Positions 48,101-60,600 of a stretch of DNA of 64,000 nucleotides are shown here, one piece after another. Below the pieces are notes generated by a model. That model did not search any database. It worked only from the letters and a program-made list of their open reading frames with translations, and was not told the origin of the DNA. Positions within the stretch are counted from its first letter, which is position 1, and each line of letters opens with the position of its first letter. The stretch covers positions 17,367,501 to 17,431,500 of the forward strand of contig NC_088303.1 of the NCBI RefSeq assembly GCF_032854445.1, read 5' to 3'. Origin of the DNA: Liolophura sinensis (taxonomy: Eukaryota > Mollusca > Polyplacophora > Chitonida > Chitonidae). The position numbers and the translations under genes were made by a program.

Positions 48101-51100
48101 CTTCCCATACCTCTAATTGAACGTACACATGTGTTTATGTTTTCCACAAAACAAGAGGAATGTTTAAAAAAAAACACACAAATTTTAGGTAGTGCCTTTA
48201 TTCTTCAAACTTTTCAAACTCCTGTTCAACCAATATTTTGAAACATACTAAGAGAACTAATGAGTGTACAGAAATAATACACCCCATAGTTTTATTAAGC
48301 TTGCATCCTTAGCGACACAAACAAATCATTTTCAGCATCATTTTCAAAATAATTGTATGCATTCCATTAAAAAACAGATTTACAGTACCCTATTTCTCTG
48401 AATTTTTGGGGAACCTTTTCTGTTAGTATTAGCCAGTATACACATAATTGTAGCAGGAGTATTTAGTTTCTTTTTTCTACTATGCTTTCATAACAATTGT
48501 ATGCATAAATTCAACTAAAAAACAGATTTACAGTACCCTATTTCTTTGAATTTTTGGGGAACCTGGTCTGCTCTTATTAGCCAGTATACATGTAATTGTA
48601 GCAGGAGTATTTAGTTTCTTTTTTCTACTATGCTTTCATAACAATTGTATGCATAAATTCAACTAAAAAACAGATTTACAGTACCCTATTTCTTTGAATT
48701 TTTGGGGAACCTGGTCTGCTCTTATTAGCCAGTATACATGTAATTGTAGCAGGAGTATTTAGTTTCTTTTTTCTACCATGCTTTCATAACAATTGTATGC
48801 ATAAATTCAACTAAAAAAACAGATTTACAGTACCCTATTTCTTTGAATTTTTGGGGAACCTGGTCTGCTCTTATTAGCCAGTATACATGTAATTGTAGCA
48901 GGAGTATTTGGTTTCCTTTTCTCCCATGGTTAGACTATCTAACAAACAACACACCCATATCCTTTACTTTTTCAAAAAGCTGGGGAAAAAATGTAATATT
49001 TCTGCTTTCAGCACTAGTAATATCTGTCCCCAAAATTAGAAGAATTAGGTTATAGTCATCTTAACTAAAGAAAATACAATTATTCACCTATCCACCATGC
49101 CACCTTCACCACACATCACACCACCAGAACCTTAGGTTGTCCCCCTTCTTTTCATCTCAGACACCAGGCGGCGATTCTGTATAATCATGTCTGTAACACA
49201 GGAAGACTTGAGGTTTGTGTCTGTGCACAGCGATCCTTGTAGATAGTCCTCAGAAATCAGTCTGGCCCTAACGCAGCTTGTAACAAGCTCGTTGATCTCA
49301 TGTTCTCGTTGCTTGGGATTTGCCTGGTACCAGCGAATGATGCACTCCACGATCTCTTCCTCAGACCTCACCTGTAGGGTGTCTCGCACAAGCAGCTTCT
49401 TCAGTTTGTCCACAGGTAACTTGACAAACTCATCTGAAAAGCTCACCTCACTGCAATGTCCAGTAAGGAACCAAAGTTAAAATTTTACTTATATTCACTC
49501 AAGTAGATTGTTTATGGGGATTATTCTCCGCCAGCTGCCGAATGTGATTTGGCCCCAAAACTTTGTATTCCACTATTCATCCCTGCCTTTGCAATCACAC
49601 TTAGTGGGCATATTATTGATATATTACTCACAGAAAAACAATGCTCATTTCCACTTGTCCCCTCGCTGCCATTACACAGGCAAACATAACCCCTTGTACA
49701 TGTAAATGTAACAACACCTCTAATAATATTCTAAATATACAATGAGCCTTAGTTGGTTAGCGCGCTAGCACAGCGTAATGACCCAGAAGCCTCTCACCAA
49801 TGCAGTTGCTGTGAGTTCAAGTCCAGCTCATGCTGGCTTCCGCTCCGGCCGTACGTGGGAAGGTCTTGCAGCAACCTGCGGATGGTTGTCGGTTTCCCCC
49901 CGGGGCTCTGCCCGGTTTCCACCCACCATAATACTGGCCGCCGTCGTATAAGTGAAATATTTTTGAGTACGGCGTAAAACACCAATCAAATAAAAAAATA
50001 TACAATAAGCAGTTTGAATACTTAAGCATGTTTTTAAGGACAGCAACAAATGATTTACCCTTGTGTTTGCATATTTCCTAATTATTTGATTGGTGCTCAA
50101 TATAGTGTTTAGAGCCTGTCCTTTTTCATATGAAGATCTGATCAAGCAAAAGGGACTATAGCCGCAACGGCAATTGTGTTACAACATCAGACAAGCCGAA
50201 TCAGCATTTCAGGAGTCTCACCAGTCCGCTCAGGTCTGAATCAAAGCTGGTGCTCTCAGAAATCATCACGACTAGGTGTGATTTTATTATACTTGCTGTA
50301 GTGAATATACATCTTGAATAGACAAATATGTTGGCTCAATGTTGGTGTTAACATCTACCATAAAACGTCTTACAACTGTTAGTTTGCAAGGGCCCCTACC
50401 TTATCTTGTCTATTAAACCTACTCGCAAGACTCTTAAAATGCTGATTCGCCTTATTTTATTCTATTTCATTTCACCTCTATAACTATATGTTAAGGAGAA
50501 GAACAATCTTCTTGTTCCTGCTAGGAAATCAATGAGATGTTATGAGAGACTATCAAATAGTTACAGACCTGAAGCGAGAATCAATATACTTGGTGACCTT
50601 GTGAAGCACCCAGAGACAGGAGAAACGCGCCGCAAACTCCTGTATGCCCAAACAGTTAGAGGAGGAGATACACTGTTCCAGATATTCACAACACAGGTCC
50701 TTCAAATCAGACAACAACAACATGTCAGCTGCCTGGAGCACATCCTGGATGTTCTCATCTGACAGGTAAATCTCCGATGTATAGATGTAGTCCTGGATCA
50801 GTTCAAACGTCTCGACACTGATCTCAGCTGGGTTCAGGACTGATGGCTTACGATCAGCAGCCGGGGACTCATTTCCTTCCTCATAGCTGAACACACCCCT
50901 ACAGCCAAAAGCAAACATAGGTTAATTTACACATTGCAAAAACACCCACTACATGTGCGTGACAAGGAAAGAAAAGAAATGAATGAATCAACCCTTGGCA
51001 TTTAATGTCATACTTAACAATTTTTCAATTATTTAATGATGAAGAGTCATTAGGTGTGGGCACATATACTGTGTTTTGTAGAGGCAGGGCGAGTCCATGC

Positions 51101-54100
51101 CGCTAAAATGCCGCTGAAGTATTATGACAAAGACACCAGACATACACCCCACCCATTCACATTTATACTGACACCAGGCCAACCTTGCTTTGACCCGTCA
51201 GCGCTGAGCACCAAGTGAGGTAGCAAACAAGTACCATTTTTCAATGACCCAGGTTTGATCCTGGGTCTCTCGATTTCAAGGCGGACGCTCTAACCATTAG
51301 GCTATGGAAGCAGTCCAAAAGAAAAGGCAACACTGGAACAAACACATATGCATCACTAAAATATCTCACAGGAAATTTATAAAGCTTTATTTTCCTTTTT
51401 TGTGATGTTCCACAACCAAGGTATCACAGTTCAAAGTAAGTAAAATCACACACACGGATACAATCACTAGGGCAGCCAAATTATAAGTTATCAGACAAGA
51501 GTTATTTCTACAACTTGAGGGCATATTTGTTTCTGCTTACGTCACCTGAACCCTGTTTTGCCTTTTAACCATATGTGCGTGGGGTATGAGTGACATGACA
51601 TTGTGTTTCCGGTTAACATGGCGCATCCCACTGCATTATAAGAAGTTGATTTACCAAGTACTTCAGAACCAAGCAGTTACTCAGCACTTCGGAGAAAACT
51701 GTCTGTGAACATTTGGGTCTGCTTTCACCCCTCTTCCTCAGCTTATTTTATTTGTCGTCTTTTGAGTATAATACCTACATCTAATCCATTACTTCTGTCA
51801 TTAGACTGTCACTAAACAACAAACAGAAATTATCTATTTTACTGTACGCCAGCATGAAGTTTTCAGGTTAAGCCCAAATTCAAATCCACGTTTTCAGCAC
51901 TTCTAACATGAGACAGATTGACATTAAAAATGTCTGTTTGAACACTCTTTTTCTCAGTCCACCTAACACCATCACCATGCCAGTATCAAAACAGATATCT
52001 GCAGTTACGAGAGGCTATAATAGAACAACCCTGCTGAACCATTTGTGCACCTGTCTGCGTAGCAAGCCTACAGGTGCTTTGTTCACATCATTATTTATCT
52101 GACTGGTTCATGTGCTTACCACCACACTCAAGCATACCCTAAATCCTCAACAAATATGGTCAGTCAAGAATACTTTTAGATGCTTTTTAAAAATTCATTA
52201 GATTTCCAAGAGTAAAATGTGCTGTTCAGGTACGGACACAAATCAGCCTTATAGAAATTATATAATAATCTGTCCATATCAGATATCATTCCTCTAATAT
52301 TATAAATCATGCACTATGTTTGCGGTCGAAATTTGTTAAGGATTTAGGATAGTTCACTTAAGCACATAATGGCTTTTATCCTTTAAAGCTGGGGGAAACC
52401 AGGCAAGGTCTACGCAAAGTCATCACCGTTCCCTATTAAAGTACCTGAGAAGCCTACCGTAAATCTTCTAGAATTTCGAAAACTCTAGAAATTCAGACAC
52501 TCTCAGATATCCCCACCACAATGCTCAGGTATTTAAATTTCTGTTAATGCCATCAATTATTGATTTGTTGAACCGGTCAGGTGTGCAAAAATTCAGGTAT
52601 GCAACCTAATTTTTTAAGAAAAAACACCTTAGCTGAATACACCAACAAGGTCTCAGTGTCTATATAAGCTTTACAATGTGTCAAGAAACACAGAATTCTG
52701 AAACAGCAATCTGAAAAATCTGTGAGATCCAAAGGTGACTGCCGGGTAAAAGAAATCTTTTTAAACATTCAGGACGATTAAGAATTTGATGTTGCATAAT
52801 CCAATACCGCAGAACATAGCTGTGTACAGAGTCAAGACTGCTGTGCATTCTTGGGAGAGCAAATAAGGCTCAGAAGTATCAGGTTACCCAACAAAAACCA
52901 AGATGATGGTGTTAAAAAGTCTATTCTTTGCCATAAAATGAGAAAAAGGAAAAGGCACCCAATTACATTCTCAGTATAATACAATGGTTCACAGAGGTAT
53001 TTAGGTCATGGTTTGGAGGGGTGGGCCTAATTACAAACTTTTGTTATGACTAATGATGGCTAGCTAAAGTGCTAAACATCCTAAAATCAGATAGCAAAAG
53101 CAAATTCAGGCAGCAGAGATTTTCCTAACTCATCTCATAATTTCAAACTGAAACACCATATCACAGCTAAAGCTTCATGAGTTACCCCCCTTTAAAAGAC
53201 ATGGTAAAACCCGCATGAAACCCAGATTTTTTGATCCAGGATTTGATTAATACACAAATGTATGCATGCCATGTGAGTATAGGCAAGCTTCAAGAAAAAA
53301 AAAAAAAGAAAATATTTCATCCAATATCCATCCATACTTTGTTTAACAAAATGACCACTGTCTTCTATCTGTTGGGATACTGGACATGCACTTATCCAGG
53401 TTTCCAGGCATCACAACTACAAACAATACGAATCTGTGGCCCAGAACCTGGATGGATGGGCAGCCATTTTTGAAAAGTTCAAGTAAGCATAAAATATGAC
53501 CTTGACCTTGAATTTACTGTTTTCCAAAACTCTATGACATATTGTGAAGTACTTAATTTTTGCGTAGAACTAATTTTCGCGGATTTCTCGATCAATAACA
53601 TACGCTAATAACTTAGCGAAATAATTCCAGCAAAAAATATCCAATATTGAATCATATCCTACAAGTAGTAGTAATACTGAAGTGAAATCTTTGCCAAGCT
53701 GACGACAGTTGCGCTAAAAAAGCCCGACAGACCAGCTAAATTTTTTAACACCAAGGAAGGGAAATTATGGTTGAAATATATACAAACTCTGGTGCTAAGG
53801 CTTTGTGGGTATAAACCAAAGTGGGGATTCATTCATCTTTAGTTTAATTAGTGTTCACTGTGCCGGTAAAGTGAAAGAAAAGTAGATACCAACACATGCT
53901 GGCTTCTTATGAATGTCGCTCTGATTCCAGCTGTTCGATTGGCTGTGTCTCTCCTGTGGTCCAATGAGTGAACTTCTAACAAACTGTGAAGTGTGTACAA
54001 CAAAACAATGGCCGTTTGACAGCTACAGCAATGTTTGCGTTTTTTGACCTGCTACAGAGGACGATTAAAACTGAAAACAATGCAAAACTTACTGTGTAGC

Positions 54101-55258
54101 TTCACTGGACCCAATAATGGTGAATTCCTATGTTTTGCGTTGAACTGATCAAAAGGTGACAGGTCACTTTGCCAGGTGTTTAAAAGTACTCATCAATGGT
54201 TCGAAAAGAAGTGACACCTGTTTGAGTACTGCTCACAGTAGGTGTGAAAGTAATCTTCATACGTAGTGATAATCTATCCCCTATTGCTTTAATCTCTGAT
54301 ACACATCATGGGGATTAGTGACACTGCAGGAAACAATGGAAGATTAAAGCCCCCCACTCCCCCCCCTGATACCTGTTTGACGGGCTTGAATAATTTCAGC
54401 CATATTATATCTTGGAAAATTTTCAGATTTTAAGATTTTTTTTCCAGTACTCTCTTAAATATGAGAAAATTAATTCTCAGCAAACATATTTTTGGCGAAC
54501 ATCCGCACAAATAAATTCCAGTGAGTAATAAGTACTTTACAGTATCCTACAGGGGTGAGCTATGCAAGCGACAGTTCAAACATAGAAAAGTGAACATAGT
54601 CACCCTGGACTTCTCCGTCATACATGACTCAATGTAAATCTACAGGTGATCCCGACTTGCATGCTAGTAGGGATACACTCTGTCGTCTGTACATGGTTTG
54701 TGGGGTAGCCTTTAGTTTAAGTAACTATTTTTTAGCAGAATGGCAAAAGCATAGACGCTATTATAGTAACTCAGAAATCACATAAATATATCATCTTCTG
54801 AAGATGACAACAAAGCTTTGTCAACTGAATAATGAAATGTTTCAACAATGAATAATGTCGACAATGTTTTATTTGGCATCTTATCGGCTTCTCCAAAAAT
54901 ATTAAAATGCCAACTATGCGACTTTTTTGTTAATGTCGATACTAAGCTTCTGCATGATACTTGGTGGATTTAGCTCTGTAGGGCTGTGATTACGTATCAC
55001 AGCCGTAAAGAGCTAGGCGGATCAACCACTGAGCCAGATCACGCAACTGTTGAACCGTTGCTGTTGTAATTACCTGAAGTATGGGCTGGCAGCCGACAGA
55101 ATATTCCGTTGAACTGGAATTTGCTCATCTCCTATGATAACTACACCGTCACAGAGTTGAGTTAACTTCCTTGATTCATTCAGTTCGTGTAAAAGTTTTC
55201 TGGCGTGGAGAGGGTGGGAAAACGAGCGAGGTCCTTCTTCTGTAGTTGAACAGGCCAT
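45163..55258 (-). CDS. GAN: Gigaxonin-like BTB-BACK-Kelch protein, five coding exons, with apparent 1-bp frameshift
   Basis: Substrate adaptor of a Cullin-3 ubiquitin ligase; vertebrate gigaxonin controls intermediate-filament turnover. Exons (minus): 55258-55074, 50898-50569, 49450-49131, 47449-47316, 46016-45163. The first two encode the BTB domain (LCDGVVIIGDEQIPVQRNIL, SAASPYFR; IQDVLQAADMLLLSDLKDLC, NCLGIQEFAA) and the third the BACK domain. Exon 4 gives the first Kelch unit (HRCTQWVELAQMGTPRIAHG). Exon 5 gives the remaining Kelch units (GGCLYAIGG, IYAIGGSND, IYVIAGGIMGKLYEAVECFD, RERRFDARAV, IYVFGGLRR, IYVVGELD). Order, length (about 607 residues against 597 in human) and the GKLYEAVECFD-RERRF block fit gigaxonin better than other KLHL proteins. 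All joins are in phase except exon 3 to exon 4. There the genomic frame reaches TAA at 49132-49134 just before the donor, and one extra base in the five-G run would correct both frame and phase. Confidence 0.9.
46062..46400. mobile_element. Palindromic element, family P, third copy, in GAN intron 4
   Basis: The left end GGGGCCAGTTTTACAAAGCT and the reverse complement of the right end, GGAGACTGTTTTACAAAGCT, both continue GTCA. The element is about 340 bp. Its inner edge lies about 45 bp from the acceptor of the last GAN exon. Confidence 0.65.
46700..46906 (-). repeat. SINE-A, head-truncated, GAN intron 4
   Basis: TCTGATTGGCGTTTTGCGCC through GGCGGGAGGAAACCTGACGG to GCGATCGCATTGGTGAGAGG. The tRNA-like head is absent. 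Confidence 0.88.
47316..47449 (-). CDS. GAN: GAN coding exon 4 (first Kelch unit), too short for simple ORF detection
   Basis: It has a strong acceptor (CTTCCTGATTGTTTCAG) and a donor CAG then GTTAGA. In the phase set by exon 5 it reads SSCETEVKNTVRCINLAEPN, then HRCTQWVELAQMGTPRIAHG, then LVEA and a split Gly codon. It aligns with the human segment around CPLYDPNRQLWIELAPLSMP and RINHG. It supplies the W..L..PR..HG part of the first Kelch blade, which the other exons lack. Confidence 0.88.
47957..48110 (-). repeat. SINE-A 3' half, diverged, GAN intron 3
   Basis: Starts in a (TTTA) tail, then TTGATTGGTGTTTATGCTGT, GGGTGGGAGGAAATTGGCC and GGTTGCTGGCACACCTTCCC. Confidence 0.8.
48190..49050 (+). 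mobile_element. Dispersed element with four 148-bp tandem core units
   Basis: ACAGATTTACAGTACCCTAT starts successive core units at about 48375, 48523, 48671 and 48820; the inner units are nearly identical. The left flank (TTCTTCAAACTTTTCAAACT, then AATTGTATGCAT) has a homologue at about 57336-57450, and the right flank one at 39725-39850. Flanks that travel with or without a roughly 150-bp tandem core are known from the bivalve pearl-type elements; membership is inferred from layout only. Confidence 0.7.
49748..49995 (+). repeat. SINE-A with 15-bp target duplication, GAN intron 2
   Basis: Lacks about the first 14 bp of the head. AAATATACAATGAGC (49733-49747) and AAATATACAATAAGC (49996-50010) flank it with one mismatch. 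Confidence 0.94.
51001..51307 (-). repeat. SINE-B with clear tRNA-like head, GAN intron 1
   Basis: The minus-strand head is CCATAGCCTAATGGTTAGAG, then CGTCCGCCTTGAAATCGAGA and CCCAGGATCAAACCTGGGTC, a recognisable tRNA anticodon and T-arm layout. The 3' end is TGAAAAATTGTTAAGTATGA. The body is a different subtype from 14325-14684. Confidence 0.85.
51308..55073. other. GAN: GAN intron 1, remainder
   Basis: Long AT-rich intron with no second gene recognised. A C-run near 54350-54366 and a 13-A tract near 53297 are simple sequence only. Confidence 0.45.
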
Positions 55259-55850
55259 AATAATAATAACACTAGAACTTAGTCAAAGACCCGGCTCACA
55301 CACCAAATCACCCGGTCAAATGACCACTAATAACTTTGCTTATCAGAAAAAACAATTATCTCTGTTGAAAACAGACCTTACATCGTCAAACAAAAATGTT
55401 TTCGACCACAATGCTCTCTGGGCAGTGTTGATGTTGCACAAGTGCTGTCTATTTTCCTTATAATGATGGAATATCAAATGAACTACCTCTGCTTTTGTGG
55501 AACGGGCTATTTTCTAACACATTCTATTTTCTGGGACAACCCATATCTTATTTCTGTCATAAATAGCTTTCAAAAACTGTAATGTTGTTTTAAGAAAAAA
55601 AAAATAATGAAGAATAAGAATAGATTACTATTGTTCAAAGATTCGACCGAAATGATGGACTATTTTGTTAGTAGTCAGTAGTATTAACCTCAGTAGTGCA
55701 GCCGAGGTATGTTTCAATAAGGACAAGTTATATTGAATGGAGACCAGCCTCAGTTCCGTTTCCGGTCACGGAAATTGCCGACCGATAGACGCCGGCTGCA
55801 TCAGGCGTGAACTAGGAAAGAGTTGCTGTCAAAATTGTGCATTTATCTCT
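55259..55850. promoter_or_regulatory. Divergent GAN/NPEPL1 promoter region and candidate NPEPL1 5' untranslated exon
   Basis: GAN starts leftward at 55258. A CpG-containing stretch at about 55745-55850 ends in an excellent donor (CTCT then GTAAGTTCTG at 55851), while NPEPL1 coding exon 1 opens with a noncoding acceptor (TTCTACAG at 57631). It is therefore a likely first untranslated exon. TTTCCGGTCACGGAAA (55759-55774) is an inverted repeat containing ETS-type TTCCGG. No TATA box is evident. Confidence 0.45.
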
Positions 55851-57631
55851 GTAAGTTCTGCAGTACAGTGATTTGATATCCACCATTTCAATAGATGTGG
55901 CAAAGTTTAATGTTCTGTTCTGAGAATATGAGCGAGTACATGCAGTTTTCACTTCCATCAGCACACGACAGAGAGCATCCGCAAGCAAATGACTTGACAC
56001 TATTTACACTTGCGGACCCTCGTTCCGGTTTAGTTTGGTTCAATTTGTGGTATTATCATTATGTACAATTTAACTCTGCATTTAAATGGAAACATCCGCG
56101 ACATGTTACACAGGCTATCATCCATGTATTGTTTTTCCGCTTGTTAGATTTGATGTAGTTAATGGTGTTGAGAAATGAAATTCAAAGCCAAGAATTTCAC
56201 TTGCCCATCTGTACTAATTTTATTTGTGTGTTCAGCGTTTATTTATTGTGCTTTAACTTAAGGTGACGCCTACATTGTGACAACTGCAATATCGTGGACC
56301 AGTTAAACAAATATAGACATAAGTCACACCCCCAACTATAAATTAAAAAAATCAGGATGCAAAGACACAATCTTTAAATCGTGGACAGCTAGGGTGACAG
56401 TTTTCTCTGCCCATTTATGTTATAACATTGTCTCTGAAAAAAAAGTGTCATGATGCAGAATGCTTCTAAAAAATCCCTAGCTAGGGAGTAAGAGCAGTAA
56501 TGTCAATCAACTTAGAGAGACTGACATGGTTTGTATTGGTGAGATGTTTTCTATATGCCGTGAATCGATCGTTAGCAAACAATCCACAAAGTCTGTATAT
56601 ATAATATAGAAGAGTGTGATTGTCCCTTTATTTCACAGCAGTTCACCAAATCAGAGGTTCCTCTGCTACAGTTGGCCATGTAGGATGGCATGGTAATGGT
56701 TGATGACCTAACCCCTGGGCCCATAAATTACAGAGCAGTTTCACAACACAAATAAACATATTTGAACATATTTAAGACACTATCTGACTTCAAATTGAAA
56801 GAAATTGTATTCAGTTACATAATAAATAAAATGGTTTCATCATCACCTGACTGTCACAACCAGAGCTTTCAGTGCTAACATCCCGTTTGAGGCCATTTTC
56901 TTTTAGTAGGGTGTCCAGATTTCATTTTCTTCTATCTCTCCCATGATAAAGTGCTGAAAACAAGGTGTCCAAATAGCACCAGTTTTCTATTTCACCCATC
57001 CACTTGACCAGGTGGACAGGCAGCTGGCTAACCCTGTTGTCAGCTATACTTAAAAATACAATTACATGTATTCTGTGTGTTTTTAAATAACCCTGAAGTT
57101 AATTCCAAAATCAAGTCCAGTATATCTATTGACTGAAAGAACACAGTTCTGCTATCATGAATGGCAGCTTGAAGCTGTAACTAATTGCACAAACTAGATT
57201 CACATGCAAGCTTATTTCCTACGTGCACGGGTTACATGTCATGTAATAAGAATGTGTAACAGACCTGGTGATGTTTAGATCAGAATGCTCAGCTGATGTG
57301 CTAGTCCTTGCAGATGAAGGAAGACATATCGTAATTCTTCAACCTTTTCAACCACCAATGTGACTAGTATTTCGAAACATTCAAAGAGATTTTGAACACA
57401 TTTTCATAATAATTGTATGCATTAATTCCACAGAAAAAACTGCTTCTGTGGTTGCAAAGGTGTTAGATTGACAATAGTTGAAAGTGTTAAAGTTGTGCAT
57501 GTATATTAGGATGGTGCACAGTGTTAATGGTATATCACACTGATCTGCTGAATCATGAAGTGTTGTGAAGCATGTGAAACCACCAAGTGAAAGATCCTAA
57601 CATGATTTATACATAAACTGATATTCTACAG
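55851..57631 (+). other. Presumed intron in the NPEPL1 5' untranslated region
   Basis: No gene was recognised. A segment at about 57336-57450 is related to the left flank of the 148-bp element. A plus-strand frame of 87 codons at 55895 lacks relatives. Confidence 0.4.
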
Positions 57632-57654
57632 GTGTTCATTTGGGGACAGCCAAG

Positions 57655-60600
57655 ATGAGTGTAACCTTGAGATATTCCAGTGACCTGGCGACCTCTGACC
57701 CTCAACATAATCCAGTTCTGATTGTGGGTCAAGTCAAAAATCTGGCTAAGATTACCTTTGACCAAGTGAAGAGGAAACTAGAGCCTAGGGTAACAGAGGA
57801 GGTGAGTTGGAGGATTATGTATGTAGTAGTACATACATTTGTTCAAAGCATTGCGATTTGTTAGGTATAGGAGCTCGTCAGTGGTTTAGTCTGGACACTC
57901 TGGTTTCCTACACCCATGAACCTAACCACCATATTATTTATGTGACATACAAATGAAAAAAAAGTAATCCTTGCTTTTAACACCAATAAGATCAAAAAAT
58001 AAAAAGCTTTGTGAATAGCACTTGAAAAGGGCACAATATTATTGTACATGTATCCATGTAAACAGGTCACAAAAATCATACACAGTACAAATTCTGCTTT
58101 TGCTGTGAACGAATAAAGTTATGTCTGCGTTGTCTATTTCGTACCCTCTCAGTTTACATGTTTGTTTCAGACTTTTGCCGCTGCAGTCGCTGGTCTCCAC
58201 CCCTCCCCCACGGACTCCTGCCCTCTATGGCTGAACAATGCAACTGTGGCAGCTCTACCAACAAAGTGCAGCCGACACAACACGCCGTCTCGCTCTCATG
58301 CTCTTACTAAAGTTGTCAAGAGCTGCTTCTCTGGAGGGGATGAATATGTTGTGGTTAGTTCATGAAGAGTGTTCTAATAACATATTTTATCATATCAATG
58401 AATTTGTTATCCAAGTGGAATTCTCCTACGTATTTCACTTGTTGCTGTTTTGGATATTGCAAGGGAACTGTACACCAGGTTTGGTGTGAAAACCAAAAAG
58501 CCTTTGAGAACATTTAATACCAAAAGTGAGCTATAAAGTCAAAACTGTTGACTGCATTTAATTCTGTGAAAAAAACAATGCTAAAAACCACCAATCTAAT
58601 AAAATAAATAAATTAAAAGAAACAACCTAGGGCTTTGGATTTTCGTTGTTTGAGAACAAAAGAATAAGAAAACTGAATAAAATTTCATGTACATGAAGCT
58701 TAGAATATATATGTATGTGCAACGTCATGTACTGTGTCTCTCAGAATAACTTTCATGTACATGTTCTTCATGATTATGTGAACTTTAGCTGTTATAGTGA
58801 TTGTTATCAACATTACTGTATGTGTTTTCATCATTGTGCTGTTTTGTTTAGATCGTGTGTGAGAAAAGTGACGTGTTCGCCTCTGGCTGTGCCATAGCCA
58901 GAGCCCTGCCCTTGTTCAACAGTAAATCCAGTAACTCGAACTCCAAGAGATCCGTCACCGTTGAGTTCCTCCTGGTTGGTACTGACAGCGATGTGTCCCT
59001 GTCTGACAGCGACATCGAATGTCTCAGTGTGGTAGCCTCTGCTATACGACTCACCGCACGCATTGTTGACGCACCATGCGCTGACATGCACACAGATGCA
59101 TTCCTTGATGTAAGTACATGGATACACAAAAGGACAATATTAGGCTTCAAACAATCCATCACCTCTTAAACATTTGGCTTCTTCATTCAGTTGGTTGTTG
59201 ACCCACATGATATTCAGAAATGTTTCACTTACAGGTATGTAATGGCAGAATGGATGAAGGGCCTGATTCGGCAATTAATATAAACAGATACCTGAAAAGA
59301 CCTACATATACCCAAAACATAAGTGCACAAAAAAGCACCCCTAACACCCCTTTACTTTCACAAATGCACATCCTGCCTATGTTGCAGAATAATAAAACAT
59401 GTCATTACATAAGTTTTATAGTTTATTTATGAAACAGGAATTGTTGTGAGTTCAAGGTTATTTTCCATGTTTTGCTCAGTTGGTTAGCGTGCTAGCGCAA
59501 CGTAATGACCCTGGAGCCTCTCACCAATTCAGTCGCTGTGAGTTCAAGTCTAGCTCATGCTGGCTTCCTCTCCGGCTGTAAGTGGGAAGGTCTGCCAGCA
59601 ACCTGCGGATGGTCGTGGGTTTCCCCCGGGCTGTGCCCAGTTTCCACCCACCATAATGCTGGCCGCCGTCGTATAAGTGAAATATTCTTGAGTACGGCGT
59701 AAAACACCAATCAGATAAATAAATAAATAAATTTTCCATGTTTTAGTGTAGGAAATGAGCCATTTAGTGTTCTGGTGATTTACTCTTTGCAGGAGGTGAG
59801 GAAAGTTGGAACAGAATTAAACATTATCCCAACGATAATACAAGGAGAGGCACTGAGGGAAAAGGGATTAGGAGGTGAGTGGAGAATCTGAGAGATAATC
59901 TAAACATTATTCCCATCATGATGTACAGGATGAGACATTGAGGGGTGGGCAGTGGGAACGGATTAGGGGATGTGGATGGTATGAGAGACAATCTGAACGT
60001 TATCCCCATCACAGACAGGATGAGACATTGAGGGGTGGGCAGTGGGAATGGATTAGGGGATGTGGATGGTATGAGAGACAATCTGAACGTTATCCCCATC
60101 ACAGACAGGATGAGACATTGAGGGGTGGGCAGTGGGAACGGATTAGGGGATGTGGATGGTGTGAGAGATAATCTGAACATTATTCCCAACACGTACAGGA
60201 TGAGACATTGAGGGGTGGGGAGTGGGAACAGATTATGGGGGTGAGAGGAGGAACTGAGAGATAATCTAAACATTATTCCCATCATGATGTACAGGATGAG
60301 ACATTGAGGGGTGGGGAGTGGGAACGGATTAGGGGATGTGGATGGTTGAGAGATAATCTGAACATTATTCCCATAATGTACAGGGTGAGACATTGAAGGG
60401 TGGGAAGTGGGAACAGATTATGGGGGTGAGTGGATGGTATGAGAGACAATGTGAACGTTATCCCCATCACAGACAGGGTGAGACATTGAGGGGTGGGGAG
60501 TGGGAACAGATTAGGGGATGTGGATCGTGTGAGAGATAATCTGAACATTATCCCCATAATGTACAGGGTGAGACATTGAGGGGTGGGGAGTGGGAACAGA

